The position numbers and the translations under genes are program-made. From an uncultured Pseudomonadota bacterium (GTDB lineage: Bacteria; Pseudomonadota; Gammaproteobacteria; Ga0077536): a stretch of 64,000 nt of DNA. A model generated the notes under the pieces. That model saw nothing but the letters and a program-made list of their open reading frames with translations. It did no database searches and was not told the origin of the DNA. The stretch is from NCBI GenBank assembly GCA_902597385.1, contig CACJXQ010000003.1, positions 1 through 64,000 on the forward strand, written 5' to 3'. Within the stretch, counting starts at the first letter, position 1; each line of letters starts with the position of its first letter. Of the stretch, positions 34,170 to 43,881 are shown piece after piece.

Positions 34170-34982
34170 TTATGCCAAACCAAGAACATCTTGCATGTCA
34201 AAGAGACCAGGCTCTTTTCCATCCAACCATCTTGCCGCCACGATCGCCCCTGTCGCAAAAGCGGAGCGATCGGAAGCCCGATGTGTAATCTCTATTCTCT
34301 CTCCTTTTCCTGCGAATAAAACTGTATGGTCTCCCACAATATCTCCTGCCCTCACTGTTTCAAAACCAATAGTTTCCTTTTTTCTAGGCCCTGTTCGACC
34401 CTCTCTGCCGAAGACAGCGACACTTTTTAAATCAGATCCCTTCTTCTTTGCGACAATCTCTCCCAGGCGTAGAGCGGTGCCTGATGGAGCGTCAATTTTG
34501 TCACGATGATGCGCCTCTATTATCTCAACGTCGAACTGATCGGCGAGTATTTCGGCCGCTAATTCGACTACTTTAAAAGAGAGATTGACGCCTATGCTCA
34601 TATTTGGAGCTAAAACTATTGGAATATGGGAGGACGAGTTTGTGACAGCACTTATATTTTCCCCAAAGCCGGTGGTACCAATGACAATCGGTAGCTTATT
34701 ATCGCAGCAAAATCTAACTGTATTAAGCGTGGATTCTGGGATCGAAAAATCAATTAAAACATCGACATTTCCTAAAAATGCATCTAATGAGTCCGTCAGG
34801 CAACAGCCATTGGGGTGTATCCCCGCCAAATCTCCCGAATCTAACCCCAAAAAAGGCGAATCTTTTTTTTCTATGGCAACGCCGACCTTACAATCTTTTC
34901 TATTTGATATCTGTCGAGTAATTTCTCGTCCCATCTTGCCTGCGGCACCCAAAATCCCAATACGAGTGATTTTTTGCTTCAT
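34170..34982 (-). CDS. dapB: 4-hydroxy-tetrahydrodipicolinate reductase
   Basis: NAD(P)H-dependent reductase of the DAP/lysine pathway. 270 residues. Nucleotide loop GILGAAGKMGREI at the start; IGTTGFGE; catalytic EAHHRDKIDAPSGTA with the His and Lys. Its product is the substrate of DapD. Follows dnaJ by 17 bases, the conserved dnaJ-dapB order. Confidence 0.97.
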   Translation of the reverse strand: MKQKITRIGILGAAGKMGREITRQISNRKDCKVGVAIEKKDSPFLGLDSGDLAGIHPNGCCLTDSLDAFLGNVDVLIDFSIPESTLNTVRFCCDNKLPIVIGTTGFGENISAVTNSSSHIPIVLAPNMSIGVNLSFKVVELAAEILADQFDVEIIEAHHRDKIDAPSGTALRLGEIVAKKKGSDLKSVAVFGREGRTGPRKKETIGFETVRAGDIVGDHTVLFAGKGERIEITHRASDRSAFATGAIVAARWLDGKEPGLFDMQDVLGLA

Positions 34983-34999
34983 TTGGATTATCTAGCTCT

Positions 35000-36121
35000 C
35001 TAACTGAATTTTACATCATCAAAAAATTTCTTTACGCCATCGAGCCAAGATGAAGTTTTTGGACTGTGTTTAACTCCTCCATCTGACAATGAAAGAGCAA
35101 ACTGCCGCAATAGTTCCTTTTGATTTGAACTAAGTTTTATTGGAGTTTCTATTTCCACTCGGCAAATCAGATCTCCTATAGCCCCGCCCCTTACAGATTT
35201 CACCCCTTTTCCACGTAATCTGAACATCTTTCCTGTTTGGGTTTCACTCGGAATTTTCAATGTAACCTTTCCATCAATTGTTGGAACCTCCAGCTGCCCC
35301 CCCAATACGGCGGTTGGAAAGTCTATCGGTACCTCGCATAGAAGATTATTACCATCCCGCTCAAAAATTTGGTGCCGCTTGAGTTCAATATTGACGAAGA
35401 GATCACCTGAAGGACCGTTCAAACCAGCTTCGCCCTCTCCGGTCAGTCTAACTCGATCGCCCTCATCCACGCCGGCGGGTATTTTCACGGAGATCGTTTT
35501 CGAGCCTCTCACTTTTCCCGCGCCGCTGCATTCATGACATGGATCTGGGATAATCTTGCCTGCCCCCCTGCACTTTGGGCAGGTTTGTTGGACGGAAAAA
35601 AATCCTTGCTGCATACGAACCTGGCCGGATCCCCCACAATGATCACAGGTCACCGGAGGCTTCCTAGATCTCGAGCCAGTTCCGTCACAAGCAGTACACT
35701 CTACCAAAGTTGGGACGCGGATCTTAACTTCCGTACCGAAAACAGCCTCCTCGAGAGATAATTCAAGGTTGTAGCTGAGGTCGCTTCCTCTGTGAGCTCT
35801 AGCGCCACCCCTACCACCCCCAAAAATATCACCAAAGACACTATCAAATATGTCCCCAAATCCGGCCTGACCAGAAAATCCACCACCAGCATTGGCATCT
35901 ACTCCAGCATGACCAAATTGATCATAAGAAGCGCGTTTATTACTATCGCTAAGGACATCGAAAGCCTCCTTAGCCTCTTTAAATTTTTCCTCTGCTGAAG
36001 GATCATCTGGATTTCTATCCGGATGAAATTTCATTGCAAGACGTCTATAGGCCTTTTTCAGTTCCCCCTCTGACACCGAGCGATCAACTCCAAGTACCTC
36101 ATAATAGTCTCTTTGAGCCAT
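35000..36121 (-). CDS. dnaJ: Chaperone DnaJ
   Basis: Hsp40 co-chaperone that delivers substrates to DnaK and stimulates its ATPase. 373 residues, full type I layout: J domain with HPD at 33-35, Gly/Phe-rich linker (about 75-105), four CxxCxGxG zinc repeats ([32 protein letters not shown]; about 143-205), and the C-terminal substrate domains. Lies 61 bases after dnaK. Confidence 0.98.
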   Translation of the reverse strand: MAQRDYYEVLGVDRSVSEGELKKAYRRLAMKFHPDRNPDDPSAEEKFKEAKEAFDVLSDSNKRASYDQFGHAGVDANAGGGFSGQAGFGDIFDSVFGDIFGGGRGGARAHRGSDLSYNLELSLEEAVFGTEVKIRVPTLVECTACDGTGSRSRKPPVTCDHCGGSGQVRMQQGFFSVQQTCPKCRGAGKIIPDPCHECSGAGKVRGSKTISVKIPAGVDEGDRVRLTGEGEAGLNGPSGDLFVNIELKRHQIFERDGNNLLCEVPIDFPTAVLGGQLEVPTIDGKVTLKIPSETQTGKMFRLRGKGVKSVRGGAIGDLICRVEIETPIKLSSNQKELLRQFALSLSDGGVKHSPKTSSWLDGVKKFFDDVKFS

Positions 36122-36182
36122 AGGTATCTCTAGCCTATGCTCTTAGAAAAATTTAAAATTTCCAAACAACTTTCCAAGACAA

Positions 36183-38114
36183 CTAATCCTTTTCGTTTTT
36201 GACTTCCTCGAAATCTGCATCTACTACATTTTCATCTTGCTTTTCTGAATCACCGCCCGCCTCAGCAGCATCCGCAGATTGTGTTACATCCCCCTCGGCT
36301 GCCTTATAAGCTTTTTCGGCAATTTTTCCGGCCGCTTCAGCTAAAGCTTGAGTATCTGTAATTATCACATCTGATTCCTCTTTCTCCAAAGACGCTTTTA
36401 GCTTTTCAATAGCATTTTTTACCACCTCTGCTTCTTCATTCTCAACTTTATCGCCAAGTTCCTCTAGCGATTTCTCGGTTGAATGTATCAGTGATTCAGC
36501 TTGATTCTTGGCGTTGACCATCTCTTGGAATTTTTTATCTTCATCTGCGTGAGACTCAGCGTCTTTTACCATTTTCTCTATTTCTTCTTCGGAAAGCCCA
36601 CTTGAAGCCTTTATCACAATGGACTGTTCTTTACCGGTCGCCTTATCAGTTGCTGACACATTCAGAATACCATTCGCATCAATATCAAAAGCCACCTCGA
36701 CTTGAGGCACGCCCCTCGGGGCTGGGGGTATATCAGCCAAATCAAACCTGCCAAGAGATTTATTTCCCGATGCTTTTTCCCTTTCACCTTGCAAGACATG
36801 GACCGTAACAGCAGTCTGATTGTCGTCTGCTGTCGAGAAAATCTGTTTGGCATTCGTGGGTATTGTAGTGTTCTTCTCAATCAGTTTTGTCATGACCCCG
36901 CCGAGGGTCTCGATTCCTAGAGACAGAGGAGTCACATCTAAGAGCAAGACATCCTTAACATCGCCTCCTAGCACTCCAGCTTGCACTGCAGCGCCCATTG
37001 CCACAGCCTCATCCGGATTTACATCCTTGCGAGGCTCTTTTCCGAAAAACTCGCCAACGACGGACTGCACTTTAGGCATGCGTGTTTGCCCCCCTACGAG
37101 TATCACTTCATCAACGTCAGAGGGTGACAATTCAGCGTCCTCGAGGGCAACCTTAATCGGTTCGACTGTTCTGCTTATTAAATCCTCGACTAGTGCTTCC
37201 AATTTTGCTCTAGAAATCTTCACATTGAGATGTTTTGGACCACCGGCATCTGCAGTGATGTAAGGTAAATTTACATCTGTCTGCTGACTTGATGATAACT
37301 CTATTTTCGCCTTCTCAGAAGCCTCCTTCAGTCTCTGTAGTGCCAATGGATCACTATGTAAATCGATACCTTGTTCCTTCTTGAACTCGTCAGCTAAAAA
37401 ATTGATTAACCGGAGATCAAAATCCTCACCACCTAAAAAGGTATCACCATTTGTTGACAGCACTTCAAACTGTTGCTCCCCATCAACCTCTGCTATCTCA
37501 ATGATTGACACATCAAAGGTTCCCCCACCTAAATCATAGACAGCAATCTTTGAGTCACCCTTGTGATGGTCCATTCCATATGCTAACGCCGCCGCAGTAG
37601 GTTCATTTATTATTCGCTTAACGTCTAAACCAGCTATCTTCCCAGCGTCCTTGGTCGCCTGTCTCTGGGAATCATTAAAATAAGCAGGCACGGTGATCAC
37701 AGCTTCCTCAATCTCTTCGCCTAAATAGTCTTCTGCGGTTTTCTTCATTTTCATAAGGACACGGGCAGAAATCTCTGGGGGAGCCATTTTCTTACCGTCC
37801 GCCTCTACCCACGCATCTCCATTATCGGCTTTCACGATGTTATAAGGGACCATTTCTTTATCCCTCGAAACCACCTCATCTTCAAACTTCCGTCCAATCA
37901 ACCTTTTCACCGCAAATAAGGTATTAACCGGATTAGTTACTGCTTGCCTTTTAGCAGCTTGTCCAACCAATACTTCCTCATCGCTTGTAAAGGCCACTAT
38001 AGAAGGAGTTGTCCTGCCTCCCTCACTGTTCTCTATCACTTTGGATTTTCCTGCTTCTAAGACAGAGACACAGGAGTTAGTTGTTCCTAAATCTATACCA
38101 ATAATCTTACTCAT
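36183..38114 (-). CDS. dnaK: Chaperone DnaK (Hsp70)
   Basis: 643 residues. ATPase domain with [44 protein letters not shown] and [11 protein letters not shown]; substrate domain from about residue 390 ([17 protein letters not shown]); helical lid; acidic tail ending in VDADFEEVK. Ribosome site AAGGTAAGGA. A weak sigma-70 promoter candidate is just upstream (38141-38168), besides read-through from hrcA-grpE. Confidence 0.98.
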   Translation of the reverse strand: MSKIIGIDLGTTNSCVSVLEAGKSKVIENSEGGRTTPSIVAFTSDEEVLVGQAAKRQAVTNPVNTLFAVKRLIGRKFEDEVVSRDKEMVPYNIVKADNGDAWVEADGKKMAPPEISARVLMKMKKTAEDYLGEEIEEAVITVPAYFNDSQRQATKDAGKIAGLDVKRIINEPTAAALAYGMDHHKGDSKIAVYDLGGGTFDVSIIEIAEVDGEQQFEVLSTNGDTFLGGEDFDLRLINFLADEFKKEQGIDLHSDPLALQRLKEASEKAKIELSSSQQTDVNLPYITADAGGPKHLNVKISRAKLEALVEDLISRTVEPIKVALEDAELSPSDVDEVILVGGQTRMPKVQSVVGEFFGKEPRKDVNPDEAVAMGAAVQAGVLGGDVKDVLLLDVTPLSLGIETLGGVMTKLIEKNTTIPTNAKQIFSTADDNQTAVTVHVLQGEREKASGNKSLGRFDLADIPPAPRGVPQVEVAFDIDANGILNVSATDKATGKEQSIVIKASSGLSEEEIEKMVKDAESHADEDKKFQEMVNAKNQAESLIHSTEKSLEELGDKVENEEAEVVKNAIEKLKASLEKEESDVIITDTQALAEAAGKIAEKAYKAAEGDVTQSADAAEAGGDSEKQDENVVDADFEEVKNEKD

Positions 38115-38140
38115 TTTCCTTACCTTTTTAAGAAGTTTTA

Positions 38141-38168
38141 GCTATAAAGTGGCTTGATTTACATTCAA
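38141..38168 (-). promoter_or_regulatory. Candidate dnaK promoter
   Basis: Minus strand: TTGAAT (38163-38168) and TATAGC (38141-38146), 16-base spacer, 27 bases before the dnaK ATG in the grpE-dnaK gap. Four of six matches in the -10. No sigma-32-type CTTGAA/CCCCAT pair and no CIRCE were found nearby. Confidence 0.3.
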
Positions 38169-38170
38169 AT

Positions 38171-38800
38171 TTACGAAGATTTTTCAGTCTTCTCTGAGGA
38201 GACGACTACCAAAGCCGGCCGCACAAGTCTCTCATGCAACAGGTATCCTTTTTGAAAAACCTTTACAACGACACCCGAAGGCTTTCCTTCCACGTACTCT
38301 GTAGTCATGGCTTGATGTTTTTCTGGGTCGAAAGATTCATCGATGGGATTCAACTCTTTCACTTCTAGCCTACCCAATGTGTCAGAAAACATTTTTAAAG
38401 TAAGGTCAAAACCCTCTTTTATAGCCGAAATTTCGGTTCCCTCTTCTGCGCTTGCGACACCTAGTTCTAGGCTATCTTTCAGCGGTAAAATTTCTTTTAC
38501 AAACTTCTCTGTCCCGAACTTGTGGGCAGACTGGACATCCTTTGCAGCTCGTTTTCTAACGTTATCTAGTTCTGCCTTGGCTCGCAGCAAAGCTTCTTCG
38601 AGTTCTTTGCTTCTGTTTTCGAGTTCAGCTATTTTTGAGGATTCTACTGTCTCGTCTTCGGTAGTGCCATTATCCTCACCTTCATCGTTGGGCTCTTCTA
38701 CTTTGTTCTTATCTTCTGGATGCGATTCGGCATTCTTTTCTGAGAGACCAATGGAGTCTTCTGCCTTAACTTGACTGTTCACTTCATCGTCTTCGTTCAC
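38171..38800 (-). CDS. grpE: Nucleotide exchange factor GrpE
   Basis: Releases ADP from DnaK. 209 residues. A long acidic, disordered N-terminus (about 1-50) leads to the dimerising coiled coil (about 55-95, LRAKAELDNVRKRAAKD) and the beta domain with NPIDESFDPEKHQAM and VFQKGYLLHERLVRPALV. Start is GTG. Lies 75 bases after hrcA; that gap holds a hairpin-forming repeat. Confidence 0.96.
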   Translation of the reverse strand: MNEDDEVNSQVKAEDSIGLSEKNAESHPEDKNKVEEPNDEGEDNGTTEDETVESSKIAELENRSKELEEALLRAKAELDNVRKRAAKDVQSAHKFGTEKFVKEILPLKDSLELGVASAEEGTEISAIKEGFDLTLKMFSDTLGRLEVKELNPIDESFDPEKHQAMTTEYVEGKPSGVVVKVFQKGYLLHERLVRPALVVVSSEKTEKSS

Positions 38801-38829
38801 GTTGGTTATCCCCGGTTTAGCAATATTTA

Positions 38830-38854
38830 CCCGGAAATAACGACTATTTTCGGG
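38830..38854. repeat. Inverted repeat between hrcA and grpE
   Basis: Arms CCCGGAAATA (38830-38839) and TATTTTCGGG (38845-38854) around a 5-base loop; 9 of 10 positions pair, the tenth being G-T. It begins 30 bases upstream of the grpE start. No T-run on either strand, so it is not a standard terminator. It differs from the CIRCE consensus. Could be an operator or an mRNA processing/attenuation hairpin. Confidence 0.5.
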
Positions 38855-38875
38855 CTATCAGTTGATATATATAGG

Positions 38876-39928
38876 CTAGTTTTTGGAATTCAAGGCCGAA
38901 CTCAACATTTTTGCGGTTAGATCAACTATCGGGATAACTCTTTGGTACTCCATCCTTGTTGGTCCTATCACGCCTAAGACACCGAGTGTTTTGTGCTCAC
39001 TTTCATAAGTTGAGGTAACCACAGTACAGTCATCAAGGACATCGTAGCCCGACTCCTCTCCAATAAACAATTGAACCCCTGAGGCATGAATTGCCTGGTC
39101 TAACAGATGCAAGATATCCCTTTTTTGATTAAAAGCCTCGAACAAGTTGCGTAGCTTATCTATTTGAGTAGGATCATACAAATTCATTAAGTTTGTCTGA
39201 CCCGCCAGCACATAATCTTTGTTTTCATTTTGCTGGGTAAGAAAAACTTTTTGGGACATTTCTATGGCTAGTGCCATAAGACGGTCCATTTCCTGCCTCG
39301 CCTCTGTCATCTCAGTTATAAGGCCGTTTTTGACTGCTCTGATATCTCTCCCTGCAAATGCACTTGTTAAGTAATTTGCAGCCTCCGTCAAAGCCGATTG
39401 TGAATAAGCTTTTTCTGTCTTGATAATTCTGTTTTCTACTTCGCTGTCATTGGTAACCAAAATTGCCAATACACGATTATCGTTAAGAGACAGAAATTCA
39501 ACTTGTCGCAAAGCTTTACCAGTGGATACAGGCACCATAACGAGTCCAGCCATTTTTGTGACATCAGAAAGCAATCGAGAAGTTTTATTTAATAGAGAAT
39601 CTATGGTTCCCTCGGGTTCCATATGACTTTCCATTTTCTCTATCTCTAGCTGGGTTAGATCCCTAAATGTAACCATTTTATCCACAAACAGGCGATAGCC
39701 TTTGACGGTTGGAATGCGACCGGCAGAAGTATGGGGTGAGGTGATTAGACCCATCTCCTCCAAATCCGACATAACATTTCTTATGGTCGCTGGGCTCAAA
39801 TCTAATTTAGCATCTCTAGCAAGAGTCCGAGAACCAACGGGCTGCCCATCCAAGATATATCTTTCTACCAGCTTCTTGAAAAGATGTTGAGATCTATCTT
39901 TTAGTTCCATACTAGGGTGTTGGCTCAT
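38876..39928 (-). CDS. hrcA: Heat-inducible transcription repressor HrcA
   Basis: Repressor of class I heat-shock operons, normally binding CIRCE with help from GroEL. 350 residues. Winged-helix N-terminus (PVGSRTLARDAKLDLSPATIRNVMSDLEEMGLI) followed by the TSAGRIPTVKGYRLFVD signature and the GAF-like dimerisation/inserted domain. ATG at 39928; Met7 is a possible alternative. First gene of hrcA-grpE-dnaK-dnaJ. Well-known enterics and Pseudomonas lack hrcA, while several other gammaproteobacteria have it at this place. Confidence 0.95.
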   Translation of the reverse strand: MSQHPSMELKDRSQHLFKKLVERYILDGQPVGSRTLARDAKLDLSPATIRNVMSDLEEMGLITSPHTSAGRIPTVKGYRLFVDKMVTFRDLTQLEIEKMESHMEPEGTIDSLLNKTSRLLSDVTKMAGLVMVPVSTGKALRQVEFLSLNDNRVLAILVTNDSEVENRIIKTEKAYSQSALTEAANYLTSAFAGRDIRAVKNGLITEMTEARQEMDRLMALAIEMSQKVFLTQQNENKDYVLAGQTNLMNLYDPTQIDKLRNLFEAFNQKRDILHLLDQAIHASGVQLFIGEESGYDVLDDCTVVTSTYESEHKTLGVLGVIGPTRMEYQRVIPIVDLTAKMLSSALNSKN

Positions 39929-40089
39929 CGTTTCTGTGTTTTGCTATAATTTACGGATTGCTACTTTTACCTGATAAAAATCTACCATTGTCTGATGCTG
40001 CATGCAAAAGCTACTTTGGCCTGAGAGGAACAAAATGTTAACTTGTTACAAAATAAACCAATGTTTAGCTTCTATTCAGGGTAGAACTT

Positions 40090-40962
40090 ATGTTTGAGCG
40101 TGTAGGTATTTTGACACAAAGCACAGGAGACGGCGTATCGAGAGCTTTTCGCGCCACCCTATCAGTGCTAGAAAAACGAGAATGCACCGTTTATTTTTTA
40201 AAAGACACCCCGAGACCGGTTGTTCCGGAAGAGTATTCCTTGCTAGAGATATCGGAGTTTGCGGATAATTGCGATCTGGTAATCTCGGTGGGCGGAGATG
40301 GTACTCTCTTACACACCGCAGGGCTCCTTTATCCTAAAGATGTTGCACTCATGGGCATTAATCTAGGTCGCCTCGGTTTTCTTACAGATTTACAACCTGA
40401 GAGAGTCACTACAGAACTGGACGCTATTTTAGGCGGTGCTTTTCAGACTGAAAAAAGGAGCGTTCTAGGCTACGAGGTATACAGGGGAGATAACAAGATC
40501 GTCCAGGGGAACGCTGTAAATGACGTCGTTGTTCACAAATGGAATATCGCGAAACTAATCACGCTAAGCACCTATGTAAATAAAAAGTTTCTACATTCGC
40601 AAAGATCTGATGGAATATTAGTGGCAACGCCCACTGGCTCCACAGCTTATGCTTTATCCGGAGGCGGTCCAATTTTAGAACCAGATGTAGCCGCCTTGGC
40701 ACTGGTTCCAATTTGCCCACATACCCTTACAAATAGACCCATAGTCATAAACGATAGTGCTAAGATAGAGATCTTCGTTGACACTGAAACCGAAGATGAA
40801 GCCAGGCTTACCTGTGACGGAAACTTTAAAGCAGATTTAAAAGCTGGCGACAGAATCAATATTTTTCAGCGCAGACAAAAGATTAGACTGATACATCCGG
40901 CGGATCACGATCATTATTCCAATCTGAGAGCTAAATTGAACTGGGGAAGAAACCCTTGCTAA
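40090..40962 (+). CDS. nadK: NAD kinase
   Basis: Phosphorylates NAD to NADP. 290 residues. GGDG motif in SVGGDGTLLHTAG (about 66-69), NDVVVHK, and TPTGSTAYALSGGGP. Divergent from hrcA with a 161-base gap; CAGGG precedes the ATG. Ends 7 bases inside recN. The nadK-recN pairing beside the dnaK cluster is common in gammaproteobacteria. Confidence 0.97.
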   Translation: MFERVGILTQSTGDGVSRAFRATLSVLEKRECTVYFLKDTPRPVVPEEYSLLEISEFADNCDLVISVGGDGTLLHTAGLLYPKDVALMGINLGRLGFLTDLQPERVTTELDAILGGAFQTEKRSVLGYEVYRGDNKIVQGNAVNDVVVHKWNIAKLITLSTYVNKKFLHSQRSDGILVATPTGSTAYALSGGGPILEPDVAALALVPICPHTLTNRPIVINDSAKIEIFVDTETEDEARLTCDGNFKADLKAGDRINIFQRRQKIRLIHPADHDHYSNLRAKLNWGRNPC

Positions 40963-42620
40963 CAAGCCTGAAAATAAAGAATTTTGTGTTAGTCGATAAT
41001 GTGGATATCGAGTTTCATGAAGGGTTAACTGTACTCTCCGGGGAAACGGGCGCAGGAAAATCGATAATAATCGAAGCGATCTGTCTTACCCTCGGAAAAA
41101 GAGCGAATTCCAACTTAATTCGGGCTGAAGCAGACAAGGCAGAGATTACGACGACATTTGAAATCACCTCTGATAGCCCAGTCTGTTCGTTATTAAAAGA
41201 ATTTGACTATGAACACGAACAGTGCGTCATTAGAAGGGTAATATTTCACGGGGGAAAATCGCGAGCATATTGCAACGAAAACCCCGTGACCACTGGTTTT
41301 CTGAAAAATTTATCCACTCACTTAGTGGATGTACACGCGCAGCAACAAAGCCAACAGGTACTTGAAAGCCAGTATCAGCGTCAACTACTCGACTTTTATG
41401 CCGACTCCAAACAAAATAATGATGTAGTCAACAACATTTATGGACGATGGAAATCGCTTAAGGAGGAGCTCTCCTTTTTGGAGAGCAACAAGGGCAAATC
41501 ACATAGGATGGAACTACTTGAATATCAATTGAAAGAGCTAGATTCACTATCCCTTGACTCCCTAGAGCTTGCAAGTATAGAGGACCGGCATAAAAGTTTA
41601 ACCTTTTCCGAAAACAATCAACAAGTTTACTCTGAAATCCAGAATATTTTGGACAACGAACAAAGCGGTGCCCACCAGGCCTTGCAAAGAGCATTTAATG
41701 CGTTGAAAAAAGTGAAGTCTCAAGACAAAGACAATTTGAACACGACACTTGAACAAGCTAGCGAATTAATCAAAGAAGTCATTAGAGAATCCGAGCGCGC
41801 CCAAGAAACAAACCAAGTAGATTCCCATCAGCTTCGCGAAACTGAAGCAAGGTTATCGGATTTGTATGAATTAGCCCGAAAGCATGACTGCTCGATTAAA
41901 GAATTAGGCACTGTTCACGACACCCTTAAAGCGGAAAGGAAAGAAATAGAAGCTGAAAGCGAAAAGACACAAAACATCAAAAAGCAAATATTGGCAATAG
42001 AAAGTGATTACAAGAAAGAGGCAGAATGTTTAACAGCAAAGCGGAAAAGTGGCTTGGGTAAAATGGCTTCCGAAATAACCAGCAAGTTAGCCACTCTTGG
42101 AATTCCAGAAGTAAAATTCAATATCCTACTTGAACGCCGACACGAAATAGAGCCGATAAAAAATGGACATGAGAACGTTAGGTTCGTGATAGCTACCAAT
42201 CCTGGTCAGAAATTAGCAGAGTTAGCAAACGTGGTTTCCGGTGGGGAGCTGTCTAGGACAAGTTTAGCAATCCAAGAAGTGATTTCATCAAAACTCAAAA
42301 TTCCTACGTTGATTTTCGATGAAGTTGACACGGGCATAGGTGGTTCTACCGCGACTGTTGTAGGAGAGAAATTACGAGAGGTGTCAGGAAACTGCCAAGT
42401 TCTGTGTATCACTCATTCCCCTCAAGTGGCGTCCGCCGGCGATCATCACTATTTGATCGACAAAAAAACTAAGAAGAAGAATTCGGTTGTAGAGATTAGA
42501 TACCTCACCCTTGAGGCTAAGGAATCAGAAATATCACGAATGTTAGGCGCTACCACTCCCAAGGGCACGGCTTTAGAGCATGCCAGAGAGCTAATAAGAT
42601 CCTTTAAAACTGCAACTTGA
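40956..42620 (+). CDS. recN: DNA repair protein RecN
   Basis: SMC-like ATPase acting in double-strand break repair. 554 residues. Walker A GETGAGKS at 29-36, long central coiled coils (about 150-350), ABC signature SGGELSR, and Walker B LIFDEVDTGIGG near the C-terminus. Start is TTG at 40956, overlapping nadK by 7 bases, with GGGGAAG eight bases upstream; the second residue onward (LTSLKIKNFVLV) matches the family start. No LexA-like box was seen because the promoter would lie inside or before nadK. Confidence 0.97.
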   Translation: MLTSLKIKNFVLVDNVDIEFHEGLTVLSGETGAGKSIIIEAICLTLGKRANSNLIRAEADKAEITTTFEITSDSPVCSLLKEFDYEHEQCVIRRVIFHGGKSRAYCNENPVTTGFLKNLSTHLVDVHAQQQSQQVLESQYQRQLLDFYADSKQNNDVVNNIYGRWKSLKEELSFLESNKGKSHRMELLEYQLKELDSLSLDSLELASIEDRHKSLTFSENNQQVYSEIQNILDNEQSGAHQALQRAFNALKKVKSQDKDNLNTTLEQASELIKEVIRESERAQETNQVDSHQLRETEARLSDLYELARKHDCSIKELGTVHDTLKAERKEIEAESEKTQNIKKQILAIESDYKKEAECLTAKRKSGLGKMASEITSKLATLGIPEVKFNILLERRHEIEPIKNGHENVRFVIATNPGQKLAELANVVSGGELSRTSLAIQEVISSKLKIPTLIFDEVDTGIGGSTATVVGEKLREVSGNCQVLCITHSPQVASAGDHHYLIDKKTKKKNSVVEIRYLTLEAKESEISRMLGATTPKGTALEHARELIRSFKTAT

Positions 42621-42631
42621 GGGTGCAGCTA

Positions 42632-43039
42632 TTAGACGGATTCTTTCGGGCGCACATACAGAACCAAACTATGGTCCTCTACAATGAACCCATGCTCCTC
42701 GGCAATTTGATTTTGAATTCTCTCTATTTCCTCACTGAAAAATTCAACCACCTCGCCATTATCCATTCTGACCATGTGATCATGATGAGACTCAGCCCTT
42801 AATTCAAACACAGAGTTGGTACCGTTGAAATTGTGCCTGGTAACGAGGCCAGCAGCTTCAAACTGAGTTAAAACCCGATATATAGTCGCTAACCCTATCT
42901 CTTCCCCTCTTGAAAATAAGAACTTATACACATCTTCGGCACTCATGTGCTTCAAATCTGATCCTTCTAGAATTTCAAGAATTCTCATTCTAGGCAAAGT
43001 TGCCTTCAATCCCGCTTTTTTCAATCCTTGTACGTCCAT
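42632..43039 (-). CDS. fur: Ferric uptake regulator Fur
   Basis: Fe(II)-dependent repressor of iron uptake. 135 residues. Winged-helix part (GLKATLPRMRILEIL, HMSAEDVYKFL, GLATIYRVLTQFEAAGLV) and metal motif ESHHDHMV. The region that is CxxC in E. coli Fur reads RMDN; the whole protein has no cysteine, so it cannot hold the structural zinc site. Otherwise close to Pseudomonas Fur, which also has reduced Cys content. Convergent with recN (11 bases between stops) and divergent from bamE. Confidence 0.95.
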   Translation of the reverse strand: MDVQGLKKAGLKATLPRMRILEILEGSDLKHMSAEDVYKFLFSRGEEIGLATIYRVLTQFEAAGLVTRHNFNGTNSVFELRAESHHDHMVRMDNGEVVEFFSEEIERIQNQIAEEHGFIVEDHSLVLYVRPKESV

Positions 43040-43070
43040 GGCTTACCTGGCAGAGTAAATTTTTGAAAGC

Positions 43071-43076
43071 ATTATA
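43071..43076 (-). promoter_or_regulatory. Candidate fur promoter -10 (TATAAT)
   Basis: Perfect TATAAT on the minus strand about 32 bases before the fur ATG, with AGGTAAG as ribosome site further down. The -35 is weak. No convincing 19-base Fur box overlaps it. Confidence 0.45.
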
Positions 43077-43099
43077 CCCGATTTTCGCGTAAACTTTTA

Positions 43100-43105
43100 T
43101 ATAAT
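43100..43105 (+). promoter_or_regulatory. Candidate bamE promoter -10 (TATAAT)
   Basis: Perfect TATAAT on the plus strand in the divergent fur/bamE gap, about 110 bases before the bamE ATG. It lies 23 bases from the opposed fur -10, so RNA polymerases could interfere. The -35 is not convincing. Confidence 0.4.
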
Positions 43106-43214
43106 ATATCCTTTTCAAACAAATTACGGAATTGCTTTCTAGAGTCTGGTTGAGGACATACACGTTGACGTCCAATTATTTCTACAGGATAAAAACAGCA
43201 AGGAATCCATTTAG

Positions 43215-43874
43215 ATGAAACCAATATTACTGGTATTTTTAATTATTTTTATGTCCGTTCTGACGGGTTGCTCCTCTAAACTGATAGACACGAAAATACC
43301 CAATATTGGTGATCTGCCATTTATACATCGTATTAATATCCAACAAGGAAACGTGGTTACCCAGGACATGCTGGCACAGCTCGAGCCAAAAATGGAAAAA
43401 AAGAAAGTTTTGTTCATCATGGGCACTTCGGTAATCGAAGACACCTTCAACTCAAGGCAATGGGATTACATTTACACATATCAGATAGGTGGTGGGGAGT
43501 ACGTCAAACGGCGGATAACACTTCATTTCGACGAAAAGGAACTACTTCATTCGATAACTGGGGATATAGGTCTATCTGATTCCCCTCTTGTCGCGAAGAT
43601 GCATAAAGATACTAAAGTATCTGTGCCACGATACAAAGATAAACCTTGGAAGCAGAGAATGAAAGAGAAACTTCCTTTCGTCAAGGAGGTGGCTTCAACC
43701 GAAGAAGCTTCTGAGGAAGAAACTAAAGCGTACTCCAAAGAATTAAAAACTATACAAGATGAAAGAAGGAGGGCGGCAAGTCATCTGGAGGAGGGAATTC
43801 AGCCTGGACCGGGATTAAAACCGTTAAAGAAAAGTCCTCAATCAGAAAACGAAGAAGAGGCAGCTGATGGTTAA
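43215..43874 (+). CDS. bamE: Outer membrane protein assembly factor BamE, with long C-terminal extension
   Basis: Lipoprotein of the BAM complex that inserts outer-membrane beta-barrels. 219 residues against 113 in E. coli. Signal peptide with lipobox LTGC (lipidated Cys19), then the BamE/SmpA fold: GNVVTQDMLAQL, FIMGTSVIEDTFN, WDYIYTY, ITLHFDEKELLHSITGD. From about residue 115 a charged tail rich in Lys and Glu has no recognisable domain. Divergent from fur and convergent with rnfH (7 bases between stops), as in Pseudomonas where it is called omlA. Confidence 0.93.
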   Translation: MKPILLVFLIIFMSVLTGCSSKLIDTKIPNIGDLPFIHRINIQQGNVVTQDMLAQLEPKMEKKKVLFIMGTSVIEDTFNSRQWDYIYTYQIGGGEYVKRRITLHFDEKELLHSITGDIGLSDSPLVAKMHKDTKVSVPRYKDKPWKQRMKEKLPFVKEVASTEEASEEETKAYSKELKTIQDERRRAASHLEEGIQPGPGLKPLKKSPQSENEEEAADG

Positions 43875-43881
43875 AAAAGCG

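Noticed and set aside
43040..43214. Fur box in the fur/bamE gap
   Set aside because: AT-rich with two TATAAT boxes but no acceptable match to the 19-base GATAATGATAATCATTATC consensus.
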